A stretch of 64,000 bases of DNA, taken from NCBI RefSeq assembly GCF_900218015.1, contig NZ_UFQQ01000018.1, positions 1 through 64,000 on the forward strand, written 5' to 3'. The notes below the pieces were generated by a model that ran no database searches, had not been told where the DNA came from, and saw only the letters and a list, made by a program, of their open reading frames with translations. The translations under genes were made by a program, and so were the position numbers. Every line of letters starts with the position of its first letter. The first letter of the stretch is position 1. Below, one piece after another: positions 1-9,785 of the stretch. Origin of the DNA: Rhodopseudomonas pentothenatexigens. Its GTDB lineage: Bacteria > Pseudomonadota > Alphaproteobacteria > Rhizobiales > Xanthobacteraceae.

Positions 1-261
1 GAGGCAATGCTGCGCGAGCTCGGCATCGTGCACCGTTACACTCGGCCTTACCGCCCCCAGACCAACGGCAAGATCGAGCGCTTCTGGCGGACCCTCGACG
101 ACGACGTGATCGACGGAGCCACCTTCGACAACCTCGACCACTTCGCCAACGAGTTGTTCGAATACATGGTCTATTACAACAACTTCAGGCCCCACCAGGC
201 CCTCGGCGGCAAAACCCCGAAGGACTTCGCCGCCGACAAAAAAATCCGATCAACGAATTAG
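1..261 (+). CDS. IS transposase, C-terminal part (integrase core), cut by window start
   Basis: C-terminal end of a DDE-type transposase of the IS481/IS3 integrase-core kind, which moves its own insertion sequence. The frame is open from the first base, so the start lies outside the window; the first internal ATG at 7 is not the real start. The segment RPYRPQTNGKIERFWRTL carries the last acidic residue of the DDE triad, and the tail YYNNFRPHQALGGKTP is the usual end of these enzymes. The stop is TAG at 259-261. A short perfect hairpin (CTCGCA/TGCGAG, 267-282) follows directly. No terminal inverted repeat could be fixed because the left end is missing. The exact IS family is uncertain. Confidence 0.8.
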   Translation, partial: EAMLRELGIVHRYTRPYRPQTNGKIERFWRTLDDDVIDGATFDNLDHFANELFEYMVYYNNFRPHQALGGKTPKDFAADKKIRSTN

Positions 262-286
262 TGAACTCGCACAATTGCGAGCTCAG

Positions 287-332
287 CGAAGCAATCCAGT
301 GCCCTCGGTGCACGGAGCCCTGGATTGCTTCG
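287..332. repeat. Palindromic element next to the IS end
   Basis: Perfect 13-bp inverted repeat, CGAAGCAATCCAG at 287-299 and CTGGATTGCTTCG at 320-332, with a 20-base loop. It lies between the transposase stop and the convergent efflux gene. It is of the size and form of the mobile palindromic repeats of Bradyrhizobium-type genomes; it might also act as a bidirectional transcription stop. No similar copy was seen elsewhere in this window. Confidence 0.6.
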
Positions 333-403
333 TCGCCTTCGGCTTCTCGTGATGACGGCCGAGGTCTTGAGTGCGCGGTTCCCCGACAGCAGGCGCCGGT
401 GCC

Positions 404-1606
404 CTACCCCTTCACGTCCTGCTTCTCAGACGCGGTCGGCTTCCCGGCCTTGGCGGCGTCGTCGGCGACCACGCGCACTTTCTCGCCGTCGGCGATGCCG
501 TCCGGCGGCGCGATGATGATGCGGTCCTCCGCGGTGAGACCGGCCGCGAGCTCGATCTCGCGCCCCAGATCGCGGGCGATGCTGACGGGCTTGAGCTGGA
601 CCCGATCATCGGGCCCGACGGTCGCGACGCGCAGGCCGCTGCGGTTGAAGATCAGCGCACTGGCCGGAATATGCAGCGGCGCAGACTCGCGGGCGAGCGC
701 GAGCTTCACATTGGCAAAGCCGCCGGGCATCAGTTCACCCTTGGCATTGTCGAGCCCGAGCTGAATCCGCATTGTGCCGGTCGCGACATCGACCGCCTGG
801 GATGAGGCTTCCACCGTGGCCGGGAAGGTGCGCCCCGGATATTCCGGCAGCGCGATCACCGCCTTGCCGCCGATCCGCGCCATCGGCGCGTAGTTCTGCG
901 GCACGTTGACGTAGACACGCAGCTTGGCGATGTCCGACACCACGAACATCGCTGGGCCAGAGCTCGAGCCGGCGTTGATCAGCGCGCCGACGTCGGTGTT
1001 GCGCTCGGTGACCACGCCGTCGAACGGCGCGGAGATCTTCTTGTAGCCGGCAAGAGCTTCGAGCCGTTCGACATTGGCCTGGCCGGAATTCACCGCCGCT
1101 TTCTTGGCGGCGAGGTCGGCGGTGCGCTCGTCGATTTCCTGCGCCGAGACAAAATTCGACGCCACCAGCGTCTTGCGGCGGTTCAGGGTCGCTTCCGACA
1201 GCTTCGCGCTCGCCTGCTGACTGGTGAGATCGGCGCGCGCCTGCAACAATTGCTGATCGAGATCCGGCGCCTCGATCTCGGCGATCACCTCGCCGGCTTT
1301 GACCTTGGCGCCGATGTCGGCGCTCCAGCTCTTCACGTAGCCGGAGACGCGGGCGTAGATCGGCGCGCGCGAATAGGCTTCCAGCCGCCCCGGCAGATCG
1401 AGTGTCGTGGTCGGCACCTTGCCGTCCGGCCGCGTCACCGCCACACTGGAAATCGCCTGCTCGTCGGTCCAGGTCCGCAGCTCGGCGCCGCTCTTCTCGC
1501 GGGCGTTGATTCCGGTGACCACGATCGCGACCGCGCCGCAGGCGATCACGAGGCCCGCGATGCCGAGGCCGCGACGGGATCGGCGCGGCGGTTGATCAGT
1601 GGACAT
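404..1606 (-). CDS. RND efflux periplasmic adaptor (membrane fusion protein)
   Basis: HlyD/AcrA-type adaptor (about 400 aa) that links an inner-membrane RND pump to an outer-membrane channel. It has an N-terminal membrane anchor (residues about 14-34, GIAGLVIACGAVAIVV), then a lipoyl-like segment (YVKSWSADIGAKVKAGEVIAE), a coiled-coil hairpin and beta-barrel domains, with a Lys/Ala-rich end. The start at MSTDQPP (1606) is preferred over an upstream in-frame ATG at 1633 because the product then begins just before the anchor. It overlaps the end of the pump gene by 11 bases, so the two are co-transcribed and probably coupled. No TolC-type outer-membrane gene lies next to it. The substrate cannot be read from the sequence. 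Confidence 0.9.
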   Translation of the reverse strand: MSTDQPPRRSRRGLGIAGLVIACGAVAIVVTGINAREKSGAELRTWTDEQAISSVAVTRPDGKVPTTTLDLPGRLEAYSRAPIYARVSGYVKSWSADIGAKVKAGEVIAEIEAPDLDQQLLQARADLTSQQASAKLSEATLNRRKTLVASNFVSAQEIDERTADLAAKKAAVNSGQANVERLEALAGYKKISAPFDGVVTERNTDVGALINAGSSSGPAMFVVSDIAKLRVYVNVPQNYAPMARIGGKAVIALPEYPGRTFPATVEASSQAVDVATGTMRIQLGLDNAKGELMPGGFANVKLALARESAPLHIPASALIFNRSGLRVATVGPDDRVQLKPVSIARDLGREIELAAGLTAEDRIIIAPPDGIADGEKVRVVADDAAKAGKPTASEKQDVKG

Positions 1607-4600
1607 GCGACGTCTCCGGAGCAGGCGCGGCATCGGACGCCGGCTGCTTGTTGTGAACCATGCTGAACACCACCGGCACGAACATCAGCGTCGCGAAGGT
1701 CGCGAACAGCAGCCCGCCGATCACGGCGCGGCCGAGCGGCGCGTTCTGCTCGCCGCCTTCGCCGAGCCCCAGCGCCATCGGCGCCATGCCGATGATCATC
1801 GCCAGCGCCGTCATCAGCACAGGCCTGAACCGGACGAAGCCGGACTCCAGTGCCGCCTGCACCGGATCGCCGAGCACCGCATAGCGCTCGCGCGCAAACG
1901 AGATCACCAGCACGCTGTTGGCGGTGGCGACGCCCATGCACATGATCGCGCCGGTGAGCGCCGGCACCGACAGCGTGGTGCCGGTGGCGAACAGCATCCA
2001 GACGATCCCGGCCAACGCGGCCGGCAGCGCGGTGATGATCACGAACGGGTCGGCCCAGGATTGGAAATTCACCACGATCAGCAGATAGATCAGCACGATG
2101 GCGCCGAGCAGGCCGAACAGCAGCCCGGCAAAAGCGCTGTTCATGGTCTCGACCTGACCGAGCAGAACGACCGATGAACCCTTCGGCACCCCGGCCTTCG
2201 TCTCGTCGATCACCTCGCGGATGTCGGCCGACACCGCGCCGAGGTCGCGCCCCTGTGTGGTGGCGAAGATCTGCACCATCGTCTGGATGTCGTATTGCGA
2301 GACCACGGCATTGCCGACCGAGCGCTTGATATCGGCGAGACCACCGAGGATCGGCGCGCCTGCGGCGGCTGCGCCGGCCGCGGACACCGGAATTGTCTCG
2401 AGCTTGCTGAGCGAGTCGACGTGATATTGCGGCGTCTGCATCACGATCGAATACGACACGCCGTTGTCCGGGTTGAGATAGTAGGTCGGCGCCACCTGCG
2501 ACGAGCCGGCCAGATTGACGACGAGGCTGTTGGTGACGTCGCGCTCGGTCAGACCGACATATTGGGCGCGGGTGCGGTCGACATCGATGTTGAAGGTCGG
2601 ATTGTTGGGCGATTGCTGGATTCGGGCATCGGCGACGCCGGGGATACGCTTGATCTTGGCCAGCAGCTTGCCGGCATAGTCGAAATTCGCCGGCAGATTG
2701 GCGCCGCGGATCTGCAGATCGATCGGCGCCGGCGCACCGAAATTCAGGATCTGGCTGACGATGTCGGCGGGCAGGAACGCGAAGGTCATGCCCGGGAACT
2801 GCCGGGGCAGGTGCTCACGCAGGATCTTCACATACTCGGCAGTCGGCCTGTGTTCGCCCTTCAGCTTGATCTGGATATCGGCATCCTGGGTGCCGATCAC
2901 GCCAGTGTTGTTGTAGGTGAGATTGATGCCGGAGATCGGCATTCCGATGTTGTCGGTCAGGGTCTCGATCTGATCCGGCGGAATGATCTTGCGGATCGCC
3001 TTCTGCACCTCGGCGAGCTGGTTGGCAGTTTCCTCGATCCGGGTGCCGACCTGGGTGCGGACGTGCATCAGGATCTGCCCGGCGTCCACCGACGGGAAAA
3101 AGTTGCGGCCGAGATACGGCACCAGCGCGAACGACACCGCGACCACGCCCAGGAAGCCGGCGACGAACACCCGGCGATGCCCCATCGCCAGCGTCAGCAG
3201 GTCGCCGTAGCCGTGGCGAAACCGGGCGAACACGCCTTCGAACCCCTGCTGGAAGCGCACCAGCGGGTTGCGCGACGGCTTCCGCCCCGAGAGGCTGTCG
3301 TGGTGGACATGCGGCTTCAGCAGATATTTGGCCATCGTCGGCACCAATGTGCGCGACAGCAGGAACGACCAGACCATCGCGAACATCACCGCCTCGGCCA
3401 TCGGCACGAACAGATAGCGCGCGACTCCCTGTAGGAAGAACATCGGCACGAACACGATGCAGATGCACAACAGCGATACGAAGGCCGGCGTCACGATCTG
3501 GTTGGCGCCGTCGAGGATCGCGGGCTCGACCTCCTTGCCCTGCTCCAGATGCCAGTTGATGTTCTCGATCGTCACTGTTGCGTCGTCGACCAGGATTCCG
3601 ACCGCCAGCGCGAGGCCGCCGAGCGTCATGATGTTCAGCGTCTCGCCGATCGCCGACAGGCAGATGATGGCGCCGAGCACCGACAGCGGAATCGACACCG
3701 CGATGATGATCGTCGAGCGCCAGCTGCCCAGAAACAGCAGGACCATCACGCTGGTCAGCAGCGCGGCGATCACGCCCTCGACGGCGACACCAGTGATGGC
3801 GCCACGCACGAACACCGACTGGTCGCCGACGAAAGCGACCTTCAGGGCTGCCGGCATCGCATCCTTGACGTCCTGCACCTTCTGTTTGATGCCGGCGATG
3901 ATGTCGAGCGTCGATACCGCACCCGCCTTCAGCACCATCATCAGCACCGAGCGGTTGCCGTCGACGTGCACGATGTTGGTCTGCGGCGGGTTGCCGTCGC
4001 GTACCGAGGCGACGTCGCGGATGTAAACCATCGCGCCGTTCGCCGCCTTGATCGGCAGGTTGCCGAGATCCTGAATCTTGAGCGGTGAGTTGTTGAGCTG
4101 GATGATGTATTCGAACTCGCCGATCTTCTGGGTGCCGACCGGGGTGATCAGGTTCTGGGCGGCCAGCGCGTTGGCGACGTCCTGGCCCGAGAGCCCCCGC
4201 GCCTGCAGCGCACTGGGATCGAGGTCGATCTGGATCTGGCGCTGCTTACCGCCGAACGGCCACGGGATCGCCGCCCCAGGCACGGTGACCAGCGGGGTGC
4301 GCAGCTGATTGATGGCGAGGTCCGCCAAGTTCTGCTCGGTCAAACCGTCGCCCGAGAGCGCGAGCTGCAGGATCGGCACGGTGGATGCCGAGTAGTTCAG
4401 GATCAGCGGCGGCGTCGCGCCCGGCGGCATCTGCTTGATCATGGTCTGCGAGATCGCGGTGACCTGCGCATTCGCGGTGCGAATGTCGACATTGGGCTGG
4501 AAGAAGATCTTGACGATACCGAACCCGCCGTAGGAATTCGCGACGATGTGCTCGATATCGTTCACCGTAGTGGTGAGCGCACGCTGGAACGGCGTGGTGA

Positions 4601-4790
4601 TCCGGCCGGCCATCTGATCCGGCGGCAGGCCGGTATACTGCCAGACGACGCCGATCACAGGGATACGGATTTCAGGGAAGATATCGGTCGGGGTGCGCAG
4701 CGCCGCCAGCGGGCCGACGATCAGCAGCAGCAGCGCCAGCACCACGAATGTGTACGGCCGGCTCAGTGCGATACGGACCAGCGCGATCAT
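1596..4790 (-). CDS. RND family efflux pump, inner-membrane permease
   Basis: AcrB/MdtB-type proton-driven pump of 1064 aa, the normal length for the family. It opens with the N-terminal membrane segment of the family (IALSRPYTFVVLALLLLIVG). The paired aspartates of the proton relay are present in GILVDDATVTIEN near residue 400, and two large periplasmic loops separate two sets of membrane helices. The N-terminus PTDIFPEIRIPVIGVVWQYTG is characteristic of multidrug and heavy-metal pumps of this superfamily. It is first in a two-gene operon with the adaptor. The first 100 codons are not preceded by another gene for about 200 bases, so the promoter is probably at 4791-4999. Substrate unknown. 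Confidence 0.93.
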   Translation of the reverse strand: MIALVRIALSRPYTFVVLALLLLIVGPLAALRTPTDIFPEIRIPVIGVVWQYTGLPPDQMAGRITTPFQRALTTTVNDIEHIVANSYGGFGIVKIFFQPNVDIRTANAQVTAISQTMIKQMPPGATPPLILNYSASTVPILQLALSGDGLTEQNLADLAINQLRTPLVTVPGAAIPWPFGGKQRQIQIDLDPSALQARGLSGQDVANALAAQNLITPVGTQKIGEFEYIIQLNNSPLKIQDLGNLPIKAANGAMVYIRDVASVRDGNPPQTNIVHVDGNRSVLMMVLKAGAVSTLDIIAGIKQKVQDVKDAMPAALKVAFVGDQSVFVRGAITGVAVEGVIAALLTSVMVLLFLGSWRSTIIIAVSIPLSVLGAIICLSAIGETLNIMTLGGLALAVGILVDDATVTIENINWHLEQGKEVEPAILDGANQIVTPAFVSLLCICIVFVPMFFLQGVARYLFVPMAEAVMFAMVWSFLLSRTLVPTMAKYLLKPHVHHDSLSGRKPSRNPLVRFQQGFEGVFARFRHGYGDLLTLAMGHRRVFVAGFLGVVAVSFALVPYLGRNFFPSVDAGQILMHVRTQVGTRIEETANQLAEVQKAIRKIIPPDQIETLTDNIGMPISGINLTYNNTGVIGTQDADIQIKLKGEHRPTAEYVKILREHLPRQFPGMTFAFLPADIVSQILNFGAPAPIDLQIRGANLPANFDYAGKLLAKIKRIPGVADARIQQSPNNPTFNIDVDRTRAQYVGLTERDVTNSLVVNLAGSSQVAPTYYLNPDNGVSYSIVMQTPQYHVDSLSKLETIPVSAAGAAAAGAPILGGLADIKRSVGNAVVSQYDIQTMVQIFATTQGRDLGAVSADIREVIDETKAGVPKGSSVVLLGQVETMNSAFAGLLFGLLGAIVLIYLLIVVNFQSWADPFVIITALPAALAGIVWMLFATGTTLSVPALTGAIMCMGVATANSVLVISFARERYAVLGDPVQAALESGFVRFRPVLMTALAMIIGMAPMALGLGEGGEQNAPLGRAVIGGLLFATFATLMFVPVVFSMVHNKQPASDAAPAPETSHVH

Positions 4791-4999
4791 TCGTCGGGTC
4801 GTCCCGGTCTTCTTGTTGCGGAAGGGCCGCCTGCCCGGACAGGCCCCTGTGTTGATTTACCGAAGGCCGTGCAATTAGCCAAGCGTCGCCCAGCCGGCGA
4901 AGACGCGGCAAACCGCAAGGTCCCGGTTTGTTGGCCGCATTCAACGCGGCGCTCACGACAGATTGATTGCGGTGCAACAAACCGCGTCGGTGGACGGCT

Positions 5000-5779
5000 T
5001 CAGGTTCCGGCGCGGTAGGACGCAAACCAGCCCAGGCCATCCTCGGTCTTGCCACGCGGCCGATATTCCGCGCCGACGAATCCAGCGTAGCCGAGCCGAT
5101 CGAGCTCGGCGAACAGGAACGGATAGTTCACCTCCTCGCCGTCCGGCTCCTGCCGCGACGGCACGCTGGCCATCTGAATATGGCCGATCACCGGCAGCAT
5201 CTCACGCAGACGCGTGGTGACGTCGCCGTGCAGGATCTGGCAGTGATAGATGTCGAACTGCAGCTTCAGATTGGGGATAGCCATTTCGCGGACGAGCGTG
5301 TGGGCATGGTCGACATCGTCGAGGAAATAGCCCGGCGCATCGCGACGGTTCAGCGGTTCGATCAGCACATCGATGCCGTGCGGCGCAAAGAAGTGCGCCG
5401 CAACCGCCAGCGACCGCCGAAACGCCAGCGCGGCTGCACCGTCGCGGCGGTCGGCATTGCCGGCCAGCAGATGCAGCCGCTTGACCCCGGTCGCGAGCGC
5501 ATAGGGCAGCGCCGTGTGCAGGCTGCGCTGCAGTTCGTCGAACTTGTCGGGTAGCGCGGCAAATCCCTTTTCGCCCGCGGCCCAATCGCCCGGCGGCAGG
5601 TTGAACAATGCCTGCGTCAGGTGATTGCGCTGCAGCCGCTCGGCGATCACGCCAGGCTCGACCTCATAGGGAAACAGAAACTCGACCGCATCGAACCCCG
5701 CCGCCCGCGCCGCATCGAAGCGATCGAGAAAGGCGTACTCGGTGAACATCAGGCTGAGATTGGCGGCGAAGCGCGGCAT
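5000..5779 (-). CDS. hyi: Hydroxypyruvate isomerase-like sugar-phosphate/TIM-barrel isomerase
   Basis: 259-aa xylose-isomerase-like TIM barrel of the hydroxypyruvate isomerase (Hyi/OtnI) family, which interconverts hydroxypyruvate and tartronate semialdehyde. Seen in the sequence: the N-terminal FAANLSLMFTE, VLIEPLNRRDAPGYFLDD with the metal-binding glutamate, LQFDIYHCQILHGD, and the C-terminal GAEYRPRGKTEDGLGW, all in the expected order. Length is that of the family. It stands alone on the minus strand between the efflux operon and a toxin-antitoxin pair. A hydroxyacid dehydrogenase and a tartrate dehydrogenase lie 9-12 kb away, so a shared C3/C4 hydroxyacid role is possible but only inferred. 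Confidence 0.85.
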   Translation of the reverse strand: MPRFAANLSLMFTEYAFLDRFDAARAAGFDAVEFLFPYEVEPGVIAERLQRNHLTQALFNLPPGDWAAGEKGFAALPDKFDELQRSLHTALPYALATGVKRLHLLAGNADRRDGAAALAFRRSLAVAAHFFAPHGIDVLIEPLNRRDAPGYFLDDVDHAHTLVREMAIPNLKLQFDIYHCQILHGDVTTRLREMLPVIGHIQMASVPSRQEPDGEEVNYPFLFAELDRLGYAGFVGAEYRPRGKTEDGLGWFASYRAGT

Positions 5780-5840
5780 CGATGATCATCCTCGGGAGAC
5801 ACCTGACTTTAGCGCATTCGAACTTGATGCAGCGCTGCCG

Positions 5841-6095
5841 TCATCGGAGCATCGCATCATAGTCGGCGTGGCTGCCAATCCAGAACCACAACAGCCCCTC
5901 GTCCACCGGCACAGCGAGCGCCCGGTAACCAAGGCCAACCCTCACCGAATACAGATTGCCGACTTTCTTGAAATGCAGCGATGGATGACTGGCATCGGTC
6001 TTCAACAGAGCAAAGTTCTTGTCGGCGAGAGCGCGTATCGACTGAGGCAACGCCCGATAGGCCGTCCAAAATCGGGAGCTGGCAAAATGCCTCAC
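5841..6095 (-). CDS. RelE/ParE-superfamily toxin
   Basis: 84-aa small protein with the pattern of RelE/ParE-type toxins: a basic N-terminal helix region (FWTAYRALPQSIRALADKNF), then KKVGNLYSVRVGLGYRALAV and a final WIGSHADYDAML strand and tail. Such toxins cleave mRNA at the ribosome or poison gyrase. The start codon overlaps the stop of the upstream small gene by four bases (ATGA, 6092-6095), so the pair is translationally coupled. Which target this one hits cannot be told from sequence. Confidence 0.8.
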   Translation of the reverse strand: MRHFASSRFWTAYRALPQSIRALADKNFALLKTDASHPSLHFKKVGNLYSVRVGLGYRALAVPVDEGLLWFWIGSHADYDAMLR

Positions 6096-6289
6096 AGCTC
6101 TCGCGAGCCGCCACGCCGATGTTCGGCAATGGCGTCTGCCGCCAAGTCGTCCAACCGTCCTCCAGCCGCGTCTCGCGCGATCCGCTCGTCGAAACGCGCA
6201 GCATCAAAAGCCATGAACCACGCGCGAAACCGCGCGAGTTGGTCGGCCGGAAGCTGCTCGACTGCCTTCTCGATGTCCTCAACGCTCAT
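6092..6289 (-). CDS. Putative antitoxin partner of the RelE/ParE-type toxin
   Basis: 65-aa acidic protein, mostly helical and charged (VEDIEKAVEQLPADQLARFRA), placed directly upstream of the toxin with a four-base overlap, the usual antitoxin-first order. The segment EKAVEQLPADQLARFRAWF resembles small antitoxins of RelE/ParE systems in alphaproteobacteria. The start at 6289 (MSVEDIEK) is preferred to the ATG at 6310 because the shorter form begins at the conserved-looking part. No DNA-binding domain is obvious. The call rests mainly on context. Confidence 0.65.
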   Translation of the reverse strand: MSVEDIEKAVEQLPADQLARFRAWFMAFDAARFDERIARDAAGGRLDDLAADAIAEHRRGGSREL

Positions 6290-6331
6290 GAACACAGTGT
6301 ACCACGACACACGAGAGGTGAGAACCAGCTC

Positions 6332-7019
<688 letters not shown>

Positions 7020-7036
<17 letters not shown>

Positions 7037-7754
7037 GGCGATCCCCAAGATAGGCAGTGATGACTTTCGGATCGCGCACCACGTCGGCGGGTTGGCCTTC
7101 GGTGAGCACCTTGCCGAGATCGAGCACGATGGCGCGGTCGACCAGCGGCATGACGATTTCCATGACGTGTTCGACCATCAGTACGGTGACGCCGGAATCC
7201 CGGACGCGGCGCACCAGCTCGACGCCCTTCTCGGCCTCGGTCGGCGTCAGGCCGGTGAGCACCTCGTCCAGCAGCAACAGCTTCGGCTCGGTGGCGAGTG
7301 CCCGTGCGACTTCCAGCCGGCGCTTCTCCGAGGGAATCAATTGGCTCGCCAGCACGTCGGCGCGCGCGTCGAGACCGCAGAACGCGAGCACCTCGTGGGC
7401 CTTCCGCCGCGCCTCGCGCATCACGGTGGTCCGGATCAGCGCCCCGACGATGACGTTGTCGATCACCGTCATCGACTCGAAGCTTTTCACCACCTGGAAG
7501 GTGCGGCCGATGCCGCGGGCGCAGCGCGCGGTCGCCGGCAGCTTGGTGACGTCCTCGCCATCGAAGATGATCGAGCCTTGCGTCGGCGGCAGGACGCCGG
7601 CGATCAGGTTGAACAGCGTCGATTTGCCGGCGCCGTTCGGCCCGATCAGGCCGACGATCTCGCCGCGCTGAACCGAGATCGACACGTCGGAGTTGGCGAC
7701 GAGGCCGCCGAAGCGCTGCCAGACGCCGCGGGTCTCGAGCAGAGGCGTCGTCAT
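7020..7754 (-). CDS. livG: Liv-type ABC importer ATPase (LivG)
   Basis: 244-aa ATPase with Walker [10 protein letters not shown] and the LivG-type C-terminal tail. The signature region is unusual: [18 protein letters not shown] replaces the usual LSGGQ/LSYGQ, and Walker B reads [11 protein letters not shown] with Val in place of Pro. Such variants are known in aromatic-acid-type LivG proteins, which here is an inference. The start MTTPLLETR at 7754 overlaps the stop of livM by four bases; a longer reading from 7943 only runs back through livM in another frame. It pairs with LivF as a heterodimer. Confidence 0.92.
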
Positions 7755-8737
7755 TGCGGCGCTCCCTTCGAGGCCGGCTTGCGCGAAAACAGGCCGAGCA
7801 GGCCTTCGGGCCGCGCCAGCGAGATCAGCACGATCACGCTGCCGTACAGGATCAGATCGACACCACGCCCGGAACCGCCGACGAACGACCGCGTCAGTTC
7901 CGTGAGCGGGATCAGGATCGCGGCGCCGAGCACCGGCCCCCACAGGGTGCCGATGCCGCCGAGTACGGCCGGCAGCGCCATCAGCAGCGAGAACTGGAAC
8001 GTCATCACGCTCTCAGGATCGATGTAGGACACGAACATCGCATAGAAGCTGCCGCCGACCGCGGTGAGAAACGCGGACACTGCCGCAGCGCCCATCTTGG
8101 AGTTGAACACCACGACGCCGAGGCTTTCGGCCGCCTCGGGATTGTCCTTCACGGCGCGCCACCAGTAGCCCCATTTGGTGTCTTCCAGCCACCAGGTGAT
8201 CAGCCAGGCGAGGCAGCAGAATACGAGCGCGAAATAGTAGTAAGGCAGCTTACTGCGGGTGAACTGGAACTTGGCCCAGCTGTCGCCGCGCACCATGATG
8301 TCGATGCCGAGCGCGGCCCCGGCCCAGTCCCAGTTGTGGAACAGCAGGAAGCCGATCTCGGCGATCACAATGGTGGCGATCACGAAGTAGTGCCCGCGCA
8401 GCCGGAACGTCGGATAGCCGAGCGCCAGCGCGATCACCGCGGAGATCAGGCCGCCACCGATCATGCCGAACCACGGCAGCACGCCGAGCTTGGTGAACAG
8501 CAGCGCGGTGGTGTAGGCGCCGAGCCCGAAATACAGCGCGTGGCCGAGCGAGATCTGGCCGCAATAGCCGCCGAGGATGTTCCAAGCCTGCGACAGCGCC
8601 GCGTACATCAGGGTCAGCACCATGATGTTCTGGACGTAGACGTCCTTGACGAACAGCGGCGCGCAGGCCGCGGCGGCGGCCAGCAGGAAAGCCAAGATCA
8701 GGTCGCGGCGGCGGCGTTTGAGGTGAGCCTGGTCCAT
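7751..8737 (-). CDS. livM: Liv-type ABC importer permease (LivM)
   Basis: 328-aa inner-membrane permease with about ten hydrophobic segments. The middle carries the family signature SLGHALYFGLGAYTTALL, and GIGTLWGPVLGAAILIPLTE marks the loop that contacts the ATPase. A short basic N-terminus (QAHLKRRRRD) precedes the first helix. Start ATG at 8737 shares one base with the livH stop (TGATG). It forms the translocation path with LivH. Confidence 0.93.
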   Translation of the reverse strand: MDQAHLKRRRRDLILAFLLAAAAACAPLFVKDVYVQNIMVLTLMYAALSQAWNILGGYCGQISLGHALYFGLGAYTTALLFTKLGVLPWFGMIGGGLISAVIALALGYPTFRLRGHYFVIATIVIAEIGFLLFHNWDWAGAALGIDIMVRGDSWAKFQFTRSKLPYYYFALVFCCLAWLITWWLEDTKWGYWWRAVKDNPEAAESLGVVVFNSKMGAAAVSAFLTAVGGSFYAMFVSYIDPESVMTFQFSLLMALPAVLGGIGTLWGPVLGAAILIPLTELTRSFVGGSGRGVDLILYGSVIVLISLARPEGLLGLFSRKPASKGAPQ

Positions 8738-9615
8738 CAGATCGATCCGAACAGGCCGCGCGGCCGAATGAACACAACCAGCAGATAGACGGCATAGATG
8801 CCGATCGATTTCAGCGACGGCGGCAGGATCATCGCGGTGGTCGCCTCGACCAGGCCGACAATGATGCCGCCGGCGAAGGCGCCGAACACGCTGCCGAAGC
8901 CGCCGAGCGCCACCGTGACGTAGGCGATCAGCGCGAACGAAGCGCCGACGTCGGGATAGATGTAGAAGAAGATCGCCATCACGGCGCCGGCGAGCCCGAT
9001 CAGCGCCGAGCCGAGCCCCCAGCCGAGCGCGAACACCTTGTTCTTGTCGATGCCGACCAGTGCCACTGCGCCGGCGTCCTCGCGGGTCGCTTCGAGGGCG
9101 CGGCCGAAATCGGTCTTCTTCATGAAGAAATACAGCGCGCCGAACGCCGCGATCGACACCAGCGCGCCGACCAGCTGCGGCACCGGCAGGAAAACGCCGC
9201 CGATCTCGATCGTCCTGCCGCCGAGCCAGGAGACGTTGATGCTGCGATAGTCGGGGGTGAAGAAATACTGCGCCAAGCCGCGCATCAGGATGGCGAGGCC
9301 GAAGGTGGTGAAGATCTGCACCATGCCGATATTGGCTTTCGCCCGCATCGCAAATCTGACGACCAATAAGTAGATCACCGCGCCGAACAGGAACATCGCC
9401 GCGCCGACGAGCGGAGCGGCGAGGATCGGATCGATCGCGAAGAACGCGAACAGGAAGAAGGTGATGTACATCGCCAACATCAAAAATTCGCCGTGGGCGA
9501 AGTTGGTGACGTCCATCAGGCCGAAGATCAGAGCCAGGCCGACCGCGACCAGGCCGTAAAGAAGTCCCATCAGCAGGCCGCTGGCGAGGGACTGGATGAT
9601 GGTGGCGGTGGTCAA
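8737..9615 (-). CDS. livH: Liv-type ABC importer permease (LivH)
   Basis: 292-aa permease, hydrophobic throughout. It has the LivH motif GLALIFGLMDVTNFAHGEFLM near the N-terminus and VALGGFGSVFGAFAGGIIVGL near the C-terminus. The start is read as TTG at 9615, with GGAG nine bases upstream; no ATG in the right place exists. It is the first membrane gene of the set and follows the binding-protein gene, from which it is separated by 170 bases holding a palindromic repeat. That repeat may allow the binding protein to be made in excess. Confidence 0.9.
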   Translation of the reverse strand: MTTATIIQSLASGLLMGLLYGLVAVGLALIFGLMDVTNFAHGEFLMLAMYITFFLFAFFAIDPILAAPLVGAAMFLFGAVIYLLVVRFAMRAKANIGMVQIFTTFGLAILMRGLAQYFFTPDYRSINVSWLGGRTIEIGGVFLPVPQLVGALVSIAAFGALYFFMKKTDFGRALEATREDAGAVALVGIDKNKVFALGWGLGSALIGLAGAVMAIFFYIYPDVGASFALIAYVTVALGGFGSVFGAFAGGIIVGLVEATTAMILPPSLKSIGIYAVYLLVVFIRPRGLFGSI

Positions 9616-9680
9616 ATCAGCGTCTCCGCAGACAGGTTATGCGAGCTCGATGAACGGAGCGGCTTCGCCCCGCCCACCGC

Positions 9681-9770
9681 GTCATGCCCGGGCTTGACCC
9701 GGGCATCCACGTCTTCGAAGCAAGCGCATCGCTCTGGTCCGTGGATGGCCGGGTCAAGCCCGGCCATGAC
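9681..9770. repeat. Palindromic intergenic repeat (GTCATGCCCGGG type)
   Basis: Long imperfect palindrome that starts GTCATGCCCGGGCTTGACCC and ends with the inverted counterpart GGGTCAAGCCCGGCCATGAC; inner arms ATCCACG and CGTGGAT also pair. It lies between the binding-protein gene and livH. It differs in core sequence from the GTCATTCCGGGG family found elsewhere in this window but has the same architecture. Confidence 0.85.
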
Positions 9771-9785
9771 GAATGGAGAGGTTAC

